NCBI GenBank assembly: GCA_021234155.1
Contig: JAJEKV010000049.1
Location: 3,563,487 to 3,627,486 of the forward strand
DNA length: 64,000 nt
Direction of reading: 5' to 3'
Source: Isoetes taiwanensis
Taxonomy: Eukaryota > Streptophyta > Lycopodiopsida > Isoetales > Isoetaceae
In this document: in pieces, positions 34,506-43,735 of the stretch
Layout: the number at the start of each line of letters is the position of its first letter
Position numbering within the stretch: position 1 is the stretch's first letter
Made by a program: the position numbers and the translations under genes
The notes under the pieces: model-generated
The model's database searches: none
The model's input: only the letters and a program-made list of their open reading frames with translations
Told to the model about the DNA's origin: nothing

Positions 34506-35028
34506 TAGGTGAGCAAGTTCAACCGTGATGTCTCACCAAGTTGTCCAATGTACGGGCAGGAAGTAGAGACAATTGAACACTGTTCCATGCATTGTTGGGA
34601 ACTTCATCCAGTGTGGGACAAATTGAAGGAAGTGTTTGGAATTTCTCTTTCAGAAAAGGAGCTTTTGTTAGGCATGTATCCATCATCTTAGCAAGTTGGA
34701 AAGAGAGTTGCTTTGAACTTATGCAAAGAATGGCTTTTTTTGCTTGTACGGAAGAGGCGGAGAAAATTAGCGTTCTCCTAGGAGTATAACCTCCCTAATA
34801 GCTTATGGTCATCTTTGAAACAAAAGGTCTGACAATATCTTGTAGCATTTGAGGAGGAGGAGGAGTGGGCATCCCAAGCTTGCAACTCATATAAGTTCAA
34901 GTTCATAGTTGAGTGGCTATCTCTATATAAACGAATATGTTATGTAGGTATATGATATCACTTGGCATATGTATGTAATTGATGACATCCATTTAATAAA
35001 TATCCGATTCTTCAAAAAGAAAAAAACA
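34506..35028 (+). mobile_element. LINE fragment, 3' end with poly(A)
   Basis: The frame at 34509 encodes CPMYGQEVETIEHCSMHCWE followed by LHPVWDKLKEVFGI. This is the zf-RVT-type Cys/His module at the carboxy end of plant LINE ORF2, with one Cys changed to Tyr. The sequence then decays into frames with stops and ends at TTTAATAAATATC followed by an A-rich tail near 35015-35028. That is the polyadenylated end of an L1-type LINE, unlike the pentamer-tailed LINE-1 and LINE-2. Confidence 0.65.
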
Positions 35029-35329
35029 TTTTGTGTTGACTAGTGGCTTGATAATACTATGACCAGTATTTGGGCTAATTATTCATTTGCGCATGCATGG
35101 CACAAGTTCTTCGAATGGTCATATTTTTATCATCTTCATCTCCTTATTATGCAATCCCAAATATTTTGTAATTCTAAAGTACAATTGTGTAGCTTCATAT
35201 ATCACACCCAAGTCATATTTGAGCACCAAATTATAGGGGCCAAATTGCAAAAGAGAGTAAGGATGGCCTTAAGTAGATTCATGTTTTTTCTTTTAGAGCT
35301 ACCACTTACTTTTATTTTCTTAATACTAC

Positions 35330-35770
35330 CAAGTGCGAGAGCGAGGGAAGGACTTAGAAAACAAAATGGAGCAAGTGAATCAGGAAGAGTGGGCGATAGT
35401 GCAGCACAAAAGTGGTGACAGACTCAAAAATCAAATACGAAAGAGGCTGCCCAATTCATGGGGCTCCACAAAAATTCTCAAAGGTTATAATTGTTTCAAT
35501 AATAAAGCAACAATAGAGAATCACGATAAGGAAGCGCTTACTGATTATATGGCAATAGAATGTCAAGTTGTTAATGGGGAGTTCCCAGTGCACAATAATA
35601 TATGGGCTGATAACAGATTAGCGAGAGACAAGCAGGAGGAGTACGTAGAAGGTTAAATGACAACATACAAAAGCTTCTCATAGCAATCAACCCTCACACT
35701 GTCTCGAAAGCAGACGAGAAAGCCATCAGCTTGCAAGGGGCAGAATTCCAAGAGCAGATGCAGAAGCAAG
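35330..35770 (+). pseudogene. Chromovirus-like gag fragment
   Basis: NDNIQKLLIAINPHTVSKAD and EKAISLQGAEF can be read at about 35655-35745. Both align with SNIKRLVRAINPKTVAEAED and DKAISLEEA in the gag of element D (50420-50500). The preceding frame (35333-35656) is charged and has no clear homology. No LTR is visible around it, so it is an isolated remnant. Confidence 0.45.
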
Positions 35771-36206
35771 AACGCTTTGATAAGGGTAAAAACTTGCATG
35801 ACCTTGCAACTTCTCCTAGGCTCAACCACCTCCCTATGAGTTGTGTATCTCCCAGCTTCTGTGACTGGCGAACATACCCTCTGGTAAAATTAGGATCCGC
35901 TTGAAGGACATCTTGAATGGAGGGATGGACAGAGCTTAGGACACAATGCACCATCAAATAGTATAAAGCTTCAATAAAAACGTAGCTCTTAGTTGAGGCA
36001 ATTACAGGAATAGGAGGAAATTTTTTAATGTAACGATCCTCTTCCAGGGGATCATGATCATCCACATTTGCACCATCTTTCTCGTGTTGATCCTCAAAAC
36101 TTGTAGCATCCTCAACATTTCTAAAAGCAAAATCACTTACAGTTTCGTCCTTTTTCATATAGAGATGATTTTGTAGAAACATCCTCCTCACATCGCTCAA
36201 ACGCAT
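35694..36206 (-). CDS. Unidentified 170-residue ORF
   Basis: Open minus-strand frame starting MRLSDVRRMFLQNHLY. It has an acidic stretch around residues 35-60 and a hydrophobic segment near 75-95 (VFIEALYYLMVHCVL). I recognise no family. Its carboxy-terminal third runs antisense to the gag fragment at 35680-35760, which argues that at least that part is chance. It may be noise. Confidence 0.2.
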   Translation of the reverse strand: MRLSDVRRMFLQNHLYMKKDETVSDFAFRNVEDATSFEDQHEKDGANVDDHDPLEEDRYIKKFPPIPVIASTKSYVFIEALYYLMVHCVLSSVHPSIQDVLQADPNFTRGYVRQSQKLGDTQLIGRWLSLGEVARSCKFLPLSKRSCFCICSWNSAPCKLMAFSSAFETV

Positions 36207-36321
36207 CTACATCCCGATCCATTGGGATATTTACAAGCGTGGAGTGAAAGCCCAAGAGAAGAGAAATCATCCAAAGAAGTGTAGAGCAAATCATAATACC
36301 TCATGAAATTTCTAACGGCAT

Positions 36322-36680
36322 ATGGAAACCCTTCCTATTTTCCCTCTTGCGTGGAAAATAGGAAGGGTTTCCATGCTATTGGAAAATAGGAAGGGTTTTC
36401 TATTCAAAATTTAAAATCTAGGGTAACGTGCTGCCTCCATAAGCGTGATCCATAAAGACTCCAGCGTGCAAATATTCTAAAAATAAAATAATGTGTGGAA
36501 ACCCTTCCCATCTTCCCTGGAAACCCTACTCATTTTCCAAAGAGGAAGTGAAATTAGGAAGGGTTTCCACGGAAAATGGGAAGGGAAACCCTTCTATTGA
36601 AAGCCGGAAGGTTTCCCTGAAAATTGGAAAAGGTTTCCTTGGAAAATGGGAAGGGTTTCCAGGGAAAATCGGAAGGTGTT
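36322..36680. repeat. Array of palindromic GGAAACCCTTCC-type units
   Basis: At 36322-36374 a perfect hairpin has 22-nt arms around a 9-nt loop, built on TGGAAACCCTTCCTATTTTCC. The same unit recurs in direct and inverted orientation to 36680, with GGAAGGGTTTCC or its complement at about 36383, 36493, 36557, 36587, 36608, 36635 and 36651. Unit spacing is irregular and some copies are mutated. A hairpin-derived satellite or MITE cluster is possible. Confidence 0.8.
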
Positions 36681-36938
36681 TTTACTGGAGGGCAACACCA
36701 ATCGGGCGTACCTTTTGTGTCTATTTGTGTTTGTGTTATAAGTCTTAAATTTCATATAACACTTCAAGCGATTCATTTCTTGTTTTTAGCATTAAAAGAC
36801 CTTCTTAAAGGCCGTATTCCCAAACACACAATCCACTGTCACCAAATATGTGGGTCTTCAAGACCATTTTTGCTTTGATTAGGGACATATTGGAAAGTGA
36901 TTAAGCTAATGAAATAGTGAAAGTGTTGAAATCACGTA

Positions 36939-37056
36939 TGGTGGCATGGCCCTTGGGACCACATTTCGGTGTGGACCAGTGGGGCCTTGCGACCGGCAGT
37001 AACCAGGAGCGGGTCACCGGCCACACCGGAATGTGAAACCAAGGGCCATGCCACCA
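36939..37056. repeat. 118-bp inverted repeat (hairpin/MITE-like)
   Basis: Arms of about 36 bp, TGGTGGCATGGCCCTTGG...CGGTGTGG and its complement, differ at about four positions and enclose 46 bp. Transcribed, it would form one long stem of pre-miRNA size. Terminal target duplications are not evident. Confidence 0.7.
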
Positions 37057-37256
37057 CAACATGAAATGGGAAGCAAATTTGTGCCCCATTTTTTTCAGCG
37101 GAGGTTCGACGATGGCGGTGGGTGGCTATGGTGTTGGGTAGTGATGGCGCTGGGAAAAGCTTAGGATGGCGGCTATGGTGTTCACGGTGATGGCGTTTTG
37201 TAGCCCTTTACCCCCAATTTTTTTTCTCCGCTATTTTTTTTTTGTGAACCTGTTGA

Positions 37257-37365
37257 ACCCCTGTTTTCCCCTAAGTTTTTGCATCTGATCCCTATTTTCT
37301 CGAAGGTTTTGCATATTGATCCCTGTTTTTCCCTAAGTTTTTCCTTGTTGATTCTGTTTTTTCTA
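37257..37365. repeat. Degenerate ~50-bp tandem repeat
   Basis: Two to three imperfect units share CCCTGTTTT[CT]CCCTAAGTTTTT and TGATCCCT. T-rich, no coding frame. Confidence 0.5.
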
Positions 37366-37543
37366 TCAATGGCAACCATGCATTCCTGCTGGAGGACCAA
37401 CCTGGGTGAAGCTGGGTGCAGCAAATTCATGGGCACCATTGGTTTTTTTTTTATTTCGTTTCTTTTTTATTTTTGCTTCAACCATCGATTCGTTCTACAC
37501 CATTGACATTGGCAGGCATTTTTTCTCTCAAAATTCTAATGGT

Positions 37544-37585
37544 CATTGATCTGGCACAATACCGAGAATATCTGCCAGATCAATG
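37544..37585. repeat. Short inverted repeat, 12-bp stem
   Basis: CATTGATCTGGC at 37544-37555 and its exact complement at 37574-37585 form a stem with an 18-nt loop, about 460 bp upstream of the EXORDIUM-like TATA box. Function unknown. Confidence 0.55.
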
Positions 37586-38044
37586 GTAGGTTATGAAACA
37601 TGAACGTGATGCCATAAATATCAGAAATAATTTGCGACCCATTTTCCATGTTGTACTAAGAGTGTTGTAGGAGATACTATACTTCAGAGAGTATCACAAT
37701 TTCAATCCTTCCAATCCTTCCACTGCTAATATTTCTAAGCTCTACATAATCTTACGCGGAGATTGGAGATGGAGCTAACCCAAACCTCCAAATTCCTTAC
37801 TAAAAGAGGAAAACAAAGACCAAGCCAACTACCTAGGGATTCTGAAGAAATACTACTTTTATGCAAATTCTTGAGAAAGGTGAAAAAACAGCTGGGCAAT
37901 GAGATGAAGAGTCATGGGGCAGTTGTTAATGTTGCCTACCCCAATATTCCACATAACCATGCTTTTCCATCCCAGCTGTGTGCAGCCTGTATCTTTTAGG
38001 GCAAGCGTTTCTTCTCCGATGGAGGGCCGCAGTGACGATCCTGC

Positions 38045-38051
38045 TATAAAA
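38045..38051 (+). promoter_or_regulatory. TATA box of the EXORDIUM-like gene
   Basis: TATAAAA lies 84 bp before the start codon at 38135. Transcription would start around 38075-38085, leaving a 50-60-nt leader. The position is typical for a plant polymerase II promoter and no other TATA is as well placed. Confidence 0.65.
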
Positions 38052-38134
38052 TGGAGCTCCATTTCTATCAAGGTAACTCGCTATACATACTTGTCTCATC
38101 CTGCGTTCACTTTTCTTAAGCTTTTGGTTGCAAA

Positions 38135-39091
38135 ATGGCCTTCCGAATCCTGTTTTTCATAGCTCTAATCTATGCCTCTGTGTTTGCCTCCGACGCCAGA
38201 CTCTCTTATCACCGCCATCTTTCTGAACTTGTTCAGCAACCTTCTGTAGTTCTTAACTACCACAAAGGTCCTCTTTTGGCTGGAAAAGGGCCTCTTAATG
38301 TTTATCTCATCTGGTATGGATCCTTCACCCCTGCACAAAGAGCCATAGTCAAGGATTTCCTTTCTTCTTTCAACTCAGCCGATGAGAAAACGCCTTCTGT
38401 TAGCTCATGGTGGAAAAAGACTGCTGGTTACAAGAACACTGCTGGAGAATCTGTTTTAGAATCTGTGAAATTGGGAGCAGAGTCATCTGATTCATATTCG
38501 CTTGGTAAGAATCTGAAGAAGGTGGATATGCAGAATCTGGTAAAGAAGGCATCCAGTTCTAAGCCCTTTGCTGGATCATCAAATGTTCTCTATCTACTTC
38601 TTACGTCTGATGATGTCAATGTGGAGGGTTTTTGTGTGCAAACATGTGCTTCACATGCTTCAGTAAAAAGGGGCAAGAAACAAACAATTCCATATGCTTG
38701 GGTTGGAAACTCTGCTACCCAGTGCCCTGGCAAATGTGCCTGGCCATTTGCTAGTGCCAAGAATTATTTTGGGCCTGATACAAAGCCATTAATTGCACCA
38801 AATGGAGATGCGGGTATTGACGGAATGATCATAAACATTGCTACCATAGTTGCTGGGACTGCCACAAATCCTTTCACCAATGGATATTATCAAGGAGATG
38901 CTAAAGCCCCATTAGAAGCTGCTACAGCTTGCACAGGCATATTTGGAAAGGGAGCTTACTCTGGTTACACAGGAGACTTGTTCGTGGATAAAAAAAGTGG
39001 AGCAAGCTTCAATGCTTATGGTACAGGAGGCAGAGCATTTCTTTTGCCCGCCTTATGGGATCCATTGACTAGCACATGTTCTTACCCATAG
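38135..39091 (+). CDS. EXORDIUM/PHI-1 family secreted protein
   Basis: An uninterrupted 318-residue frame, the only intact host gene in the window. Residues 1-20 form a signal peptide (MAFRILFFIALIYASVFA, then SDA). Family blocks follow in order: VLNYHKGPLLAGKGPLNVYL and IWYGSFTPAQ (about 40-70), PSVSSWWKKTAGY (about 87), YAWVGNSATQCPGKCAWPFA (about 187-206), GDAGIDGMIINIATIVAGT, GYYQGDAKAPLEAATACTG, and the closing GGRAFLLPALWDPLTSTC. Length and layout equal EXORDIUM-type proteins, which are apoplastic, brassinosteroid- or phosphate-responsive, and tied to growth and carbon status; their biochemical activity is not established. No introns, as is usual in the family. The start is supported by the TATA box and by the signal peptide beginning at this Met. 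Retrotransposons lie on both sides but do not disturb it. Confidence 0.95.
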   Translation: MAFRILFFIALIYASVFASDARLSYHRHLSELVQQPSVVLNYHKGPLLAGKGPLNVYLIWYGSFTPAQRAIVKDFLSSFNSADEKTPSVSSWWKKTAGYKNTAGESVLESVKLGAESSDSYSLGKNLKKVDMQNLVKKASSSKPFAGSSNVLYLLLTSDDVNVEGFCVQTCASHASVKRGKKQTIPYAWVGNSATQCPGKCAWPFASAKNYFGPDTKPLIAPNGDAGIDGMIINIATIVAGTATNPFTNGYYQGDAKAPLEAATACTGIFGKGAYSGYTGDLFVDKKSGASFNAYGTGGRAFLLPALWDPLTSTCSYP

Positions 39092-40133
39092 CCATAGCTG
39101 CCTCTTTCAGCAATGTTCTATAGTGGATGTATATGAAGTGGATCTATGATGTAGATAGAGGAGAGACCTTTTTTTTTCCCTGTTGCAACGCAGCAGGTGT
39201 GGTTCTCTCCACTCAACAGAAACAAAGAACAGTTAAATGAGACATTTACTCCTTTTCTTTTCTCCTTCATTTTTTTGATTGGTTGCTCTGCACGGGATTT
39301 TTTCTTTTCATGCTTTAAGAGCATATCGAACAGATGGATATTGCATCATTTTAGTATAGATCCTTAATACATCTCAAAAGAAAAAGAAGAAAATCACATT
39401 GAGAGAGTCCACAGGTTTGCATAAAGAAATAAGAGAAACCTGCATTGCAACACTATGAAGATTTTATGAAACTCAAAATAATTAGAAGAAATCACATTCA
39501 GATTATGAAACTCAAAATAATTAGAAGAAATCACATTCAGAAAAAGTCCGCAGGTTTGCATAAAGAAAAAAGAGAAACCCACATTTCAACACACTGAAGT
39601 TTTTTACGAAAATAACATATCTTTGTATCTGCTCATTTTGAAAAGCTTAACTTACCGATTAAGCACATAAAAGACCAAAGAAGTCCAATGGTGTAAAGGG
39701 CAAATATACCAGGGAAGTCAAATGGTGTAAAGAGCAAAATTTCCACATTCCAATGCACTGCATTGTGACGTAAAATCATACACACGAAAAGAGCAAGAAT
39801 CCGAACTTGCCTTTCCCAATCTAGTTAGCAGGCTTGCATAACCGCTCATATACTCGCTCATTTTGGGCCCTTGATGAAGGAAATATGACATGCCATATCC
39901 TCTCTCAAAGAACCATAGCCCATGAACAAAAATGAAGATGGTGTCAAACTTTTCCAGCTCAGCATATGGTTTTCAAAACCCAAGCAAAAGTCAATATATG
40001 GAACTACAGGGATCTACTATAGTTCTATGTAGACGAAACTGGAAGAACAGATAAACTGAAAAACCGAAAATTTGAAATAATAAAGAACAACATCAAGCGA
40101 GAGACCTTCCTTATTCGTGCCCCATTCTGAGTT
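39092..40133. other. 3' flank of the EXORDIUM-like gene; no further gene
   Basis: Contains the presumed 3' UTR and then AT-rich intergenic DNA with local duplications (39408-39600). No canonical AATAAA is close to the stop codon. Confidence 0.5.
39408..39600. repeat. Nested tandem duplication
   Basis: A perfect pair of 39-bp units (starts 39464 and 39503, each TTATGAAACTCAAAATAATT...) lies between two diverged copies of a ~55-bp segment with GCAGGTTTGCATAAAGAAA-like sequence (39410 and 39550). A larger unit duplicated first, then the inner one. Confidence 0.75.
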
Positions 40134-40520
40134 CTACCCTCTCCAGCAATCACTGTAAATAATACTTCTAGGTGCTACATAGTTGAAAATGATTGAAACT
40201 AATGTATCAGCTGTCCGATCTTCAACTGGCAACATAAACATCTTGTTAGATCCTCGTGCCTCCAAAGACCCACTGACCTTCAACTCTTCTACCCCTAGTA
40301 TATTTTCGCTTATCAAACTTGCTCTCACCTATTTCTACAATCTTTCCAGGGCCACTAATCACCTCACTGCTTCTCTGAATAGAAATTGTACAAATATCAC
40401 GATAATAGTTATACCAGTTAACCATTGCCTGATAAGTACGGATAACCACACTCGTTCGTTGCTACATCTTGTAGCATTTTCTAGTAGTACATCAGCCTCA
40501 ATATCCGTGGGAATGTCAAT
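40134..40520 (-). pseudogene. Merlin/ISXO2-like DNA transposase fragment
   Basis: Two overlapping minus-strand frames (40246-40449, 40134-40328) together carry the conserved core of ISXO2-like (Merlin superfamily) transposases: AMVNWYNYYRDIC, then GKIVEIGESKFDKRKYTRGR, RVEGQWVFGG, FMLPVEDRTADTLVSII and IIYSDCWRG. The first DDE-type Asp, normally EIDE, is Gly here (EIGE); the second is present in SDCW. The carboxy-terminal part with the third acidic residue is missing, and no terminal inverted repeats are visible. This is a dead copy. Merlin elements are far better known from animals and bacteria-related IS1016 than from plants. Confidence 0.75.
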
Positions 40521-40893
40521 TTGCTTCCAAAGAACTAAGTACCTCTACGAATACAACATGTGAAACTACAACGCTTACCTCGATATTTCCACTTGATTCC
40601 ATCTCTTGAACCCTTAAGATTTCCCCGCAATTTCATGGTCTTGTTGCATCTCTCATGCTCTCTCCTATCTGGCAACAAACCTACTTTTACACAGAGAGCA
40701 ATTGTAGCTTAGGAAGTGCTGATCTTTTCTACTAATTTGGAAAGACTATTCACATTCTTGGAAGAATTCTGGAACTCCATTGAAGAGAGACTGCTAAAAC
40801 TAGTGCAAATCACGAAAAACAAAATAAGCGAATCATTTTGGAGCCTTTATAAAGGGTTTTTAGTAGTTACTGGACGAATTATGGAGTGTGGAG

Positions 40894-41693
40894 TGTTATG
40901 GACCAAGCCTTGGGACCCGGAGTCTGCCATGGGAATGCCACGATATGGCCTGGGAACGTCCCCAGCAGTAGCACCGCCTAGGGGCGGCATGGGGTTATAA
41001 TTTTAAATGGCTAAACTTTCGTAAGCTAAAGTGGCCTTTTAATTAAAAGATAAAAAGAAAAGCTACTTAACCTTTGATTTGGGAGCGTGACATGGCTTGA
41101 CTTTATTGGCTGAAGGTTTTAAAAGGCAAAACCGATCTGTAACTTCGCGATTACAGCAGGTCAGTTGGATCAGCTAAAAACAGTTCGAATCTGAGCTATA
41201 CTTGCTCGATTCTTGCTCTGGAAAAGGCCCATGTGCCTTTTTCCAGCTAATCTTGGCCTTAGTGGCCCTATAAAAAGATTTGATGGGGTTTTTGGAAATC
41301 ACGGTTTTTTTTTGGAGCCAAGCAATTGGAGCAATCTGCCTTACCTGGTAGCTTGATCTCTTGTTGCTGGAGGTTTTGATCCATTGCAAACTGATTGAGC
41401 ATTAATTCGACCTGTTCTAAGCCACTTCACTATTTGGTGTTACCTTGAGGTGGCGCTCCATTCTTGGAGTGTTTCTGACTGCTCTTTGAGCAATACTGCT
41501 ACTGCAGTATCAAGTTCTTGTGTTGGAACTTCTGAAGCTGGGCTTCAGGCTGATCGTTGGTCTGTAGCAGTCGTGCAGTTGATCGTTGGGATCTGTAGCA
41601 GTCGTGGGTGGGGAGCTCTGGGAGCTCACGGTTGAGGGGAACTCTGGGAGTTCTAGGTAGCGCGATCGGACCTACTTTCCGTAGGCTGTGACA
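40894..41693 (+). repeat. 5' LTR of element C
   Basis: 800 bp, TGTTATGG...GTGACA. A short inverted repeat (CCAAG/CTTGG) lies within the first 30 nt. The copy differs from 62008-62793 at many sites, visibly more than the LTR pairs of B or D, indicating an older insertion. Confidence 0.9.
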
Positions 41694-41696
41694 ATT

Positions 41697-41708
41697 TGGT
41701 ATCAGAGC
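41697..41708 (+). promoter_or_regulatory. Primer binding site, tRNA-iMet
   Basis: TGGTATCAGAGC, three bases inside the LTR, is the standard complement of initiator tRNA-Met used by plant chromoviruses. Confidence 0.95.
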
Positions 41709-41721
41709 AAGGTTTAAAGCC

Positions 41722-43019
41722 ATGACTGATCCGACACAGGGTATGGCGCAGCCAATCGTTGGGTTGCTAACTGTTGCTTTAACATATGGCATAGTACCTG
41801 CGCTCCACGATATTCATTTGGAAGACCTGCCAGTATTCGATTTTGAAGCGATGCTGCAGGCACAACCTAGTGTGGGGTTGCCATCTCCCTTTGTTATTGA
41901 GCAACCTCTTAGTGGTACCCAACACCCTGGGGGTGACCCAGTTCCACGGGCAGGCTTGGCAGCTAGCGGGGCGAGTACCGTGGTCAGTGGAGTAGGCTCT
42001 CCAGCAGCACCATTGTTGGTGACTGCAACAACAGTTACCACGGCGCGAGGGGGTCCTCAAGAAGAGCAATCTTCGATTGCTAGAACTCTGGATAATATGC
42101 AGAGACAAATGAATCGATGGATGCTGGAATGCGTTGCCCAGGAGCAACGCCTTAGTGAATCTATAGATCGGCTTATGCAGAACTCTAGAAGTACTACAAA
42201 TAACTCTACAACCCAAACCGTACGAGGTATCGCAAGGGGACGGGCAGTTGTGAGTGCACCACTTGGAGTTGGTCGCTCTATACCGGACACAGCTAACCCA
42301 GCTGTGAGTGATCCTCCCGAGGAGACCTTGAACGGGCTCCCGGAAGAGGAAGTCAAAGCTCTGGAAAAGATGAAAATGCCGGATTTTGATGGAAGAGGAA
42401 CTCCAAAGGATGCGATGCTCTGGTTGGGTCGCATGAAATTATATTATGTGGCTACTGAGAAAGGCGATACAACAAAGGTACTGCACGCCTCTTTTAAGTC
42501 GAAAGGTATTGTCGCTTCGTGGTGGGCTATCCATACCGATAGCAGAAAAGCTTTTCAGTCTTGGACGGACTTCTGTAAGCGATTCAAAGATGAGTATGAG
42601 CATCATTTTGATAGTCGCCATGTACTAATATCACTCCGAGAGGCGGTGCAAATCGGAACTTTACAAGAGTATATGAGCAAACTCCGAGGGTTGTTTGCAA
42701 GACTTCTCGACCTTACCCCTCAGACGAGGGTACCACTTTGTCAACGGTCTGAAAGAAGTCAGTATTAAGACACACCTGTTGCAAGCAGAACCCAAGGGCT
42801 TCGAGGAAGCAGTGGAGCTTGCAAGAAAATTGGTTGGTCGGGAGGAACCTCAGAAGACCAAGAAGAGTTTTGATTGGAAATCAAAAAGAGCTGAAAACAC
42901 TGCGGATGGAGCGTCATCAGCTAAAAAGAGGAAGCAGAATCAGTCGAATAAAAAGGCTGCGGGGCAGTCTAAAGATTTCAATCAAAAGAAGGCAGCTATA
43001 AAGTGATAATTGCCAGGGC
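41722..43019 (+). pseudogene. Element C gag (frameshifted)
   Basis: Starts at ATG 41722 and is open to 42768. A coiled Gln-rich region (about residues 115-155) is followed by the gag capsid block with KMKMPDFDGRGTPKDAMLWL and SWTDFCKRFKDEYEHHF. It continues after a shift in 42695-43006 (HFVNGLKEVSIKTHLLQAEP). A single zinc knuckle, DNCQGMGHITRQC, lies at the end; its first Cys codon reads AGT (Ser), another sign of decay. Confidence 0.85.
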
Positions 43020-43735
43020 ATGGGTCATATTACGAGACAATGTCCTAAGCCGCAAAAGCCAAAGAAGGCGGTAGCCGCGACGGCCAAAACACCATCGGAT
43101 GGTGAAGCTGTGAAGACACTATCGGCCATCGCGAGAGAAGAAAGCATGGTAAATGATTCTTCTAAAGTTTTCTTTGGTAAAGTCATACGGGTTCTAGGTA
43201 GAATCAAGGGAAAGAACGTGGTTGTTCTTATTGATTCTGCGAGCACTGACAATTTCTTGTCTGCAGACTTAGCAACGGAGCTAGGCCTGGAGCTGAGGAA
43301 GGTGACTCCGTATGTAGTTGAAGGAGAGGCGGGGCCTCAGATTCAACATGGAGATCAACAAGCGCAGGGCGTAGACTTGACACTTCAAGATAGAAGTTCA
43401 CCTAGGGCAGCACAATTTAGAATTGATGTTGATTTGATCAATTTGAAACGTTATGGTATCATTTTGGGGATAAAGTGGCTTCAAACTGCACGTCCGCTTA
43501 TTCATTGGCCATCCAATGTGTTAACTTTTGAGTTAGAAGACACTAAGTCTGTCAATATACAAGGATCGCCATATGTGGGATCTGGAAAATTGTTGTCGGC
43601 CACTCGGGCCAAACTGCTTTTAGAGTGAATAATAATCAAGTTTTTGGAATTTATGTATATGATGATGATATATGTGTCAAAACTTGTAATTCACTTGTAG
43701 AGCAACCGGATGAAAACTCTCAGCCTCATCCTCAG
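43020..43735 (+). pseudogene. Element C protease, interrupted by element D
   Basis: VVVLIDSASTDNFLSADLAT is the retropepsin active site, with D-S-A in place of D-[ST]-G. YGIILGIKWLQTARPLIHW is the second half. The frame ends at 43628; a shifted continuation (43625-43735) leads into the CTCAG target site where element D inserted. RT sequence resumes at 56658. Confidence 0.8.

Noticed and set aside
36322-36680. CRISPR array
   Set aside because: Units occur in both orientations with irregular spacing in a plant nuclear context; no spacers of uniform length.
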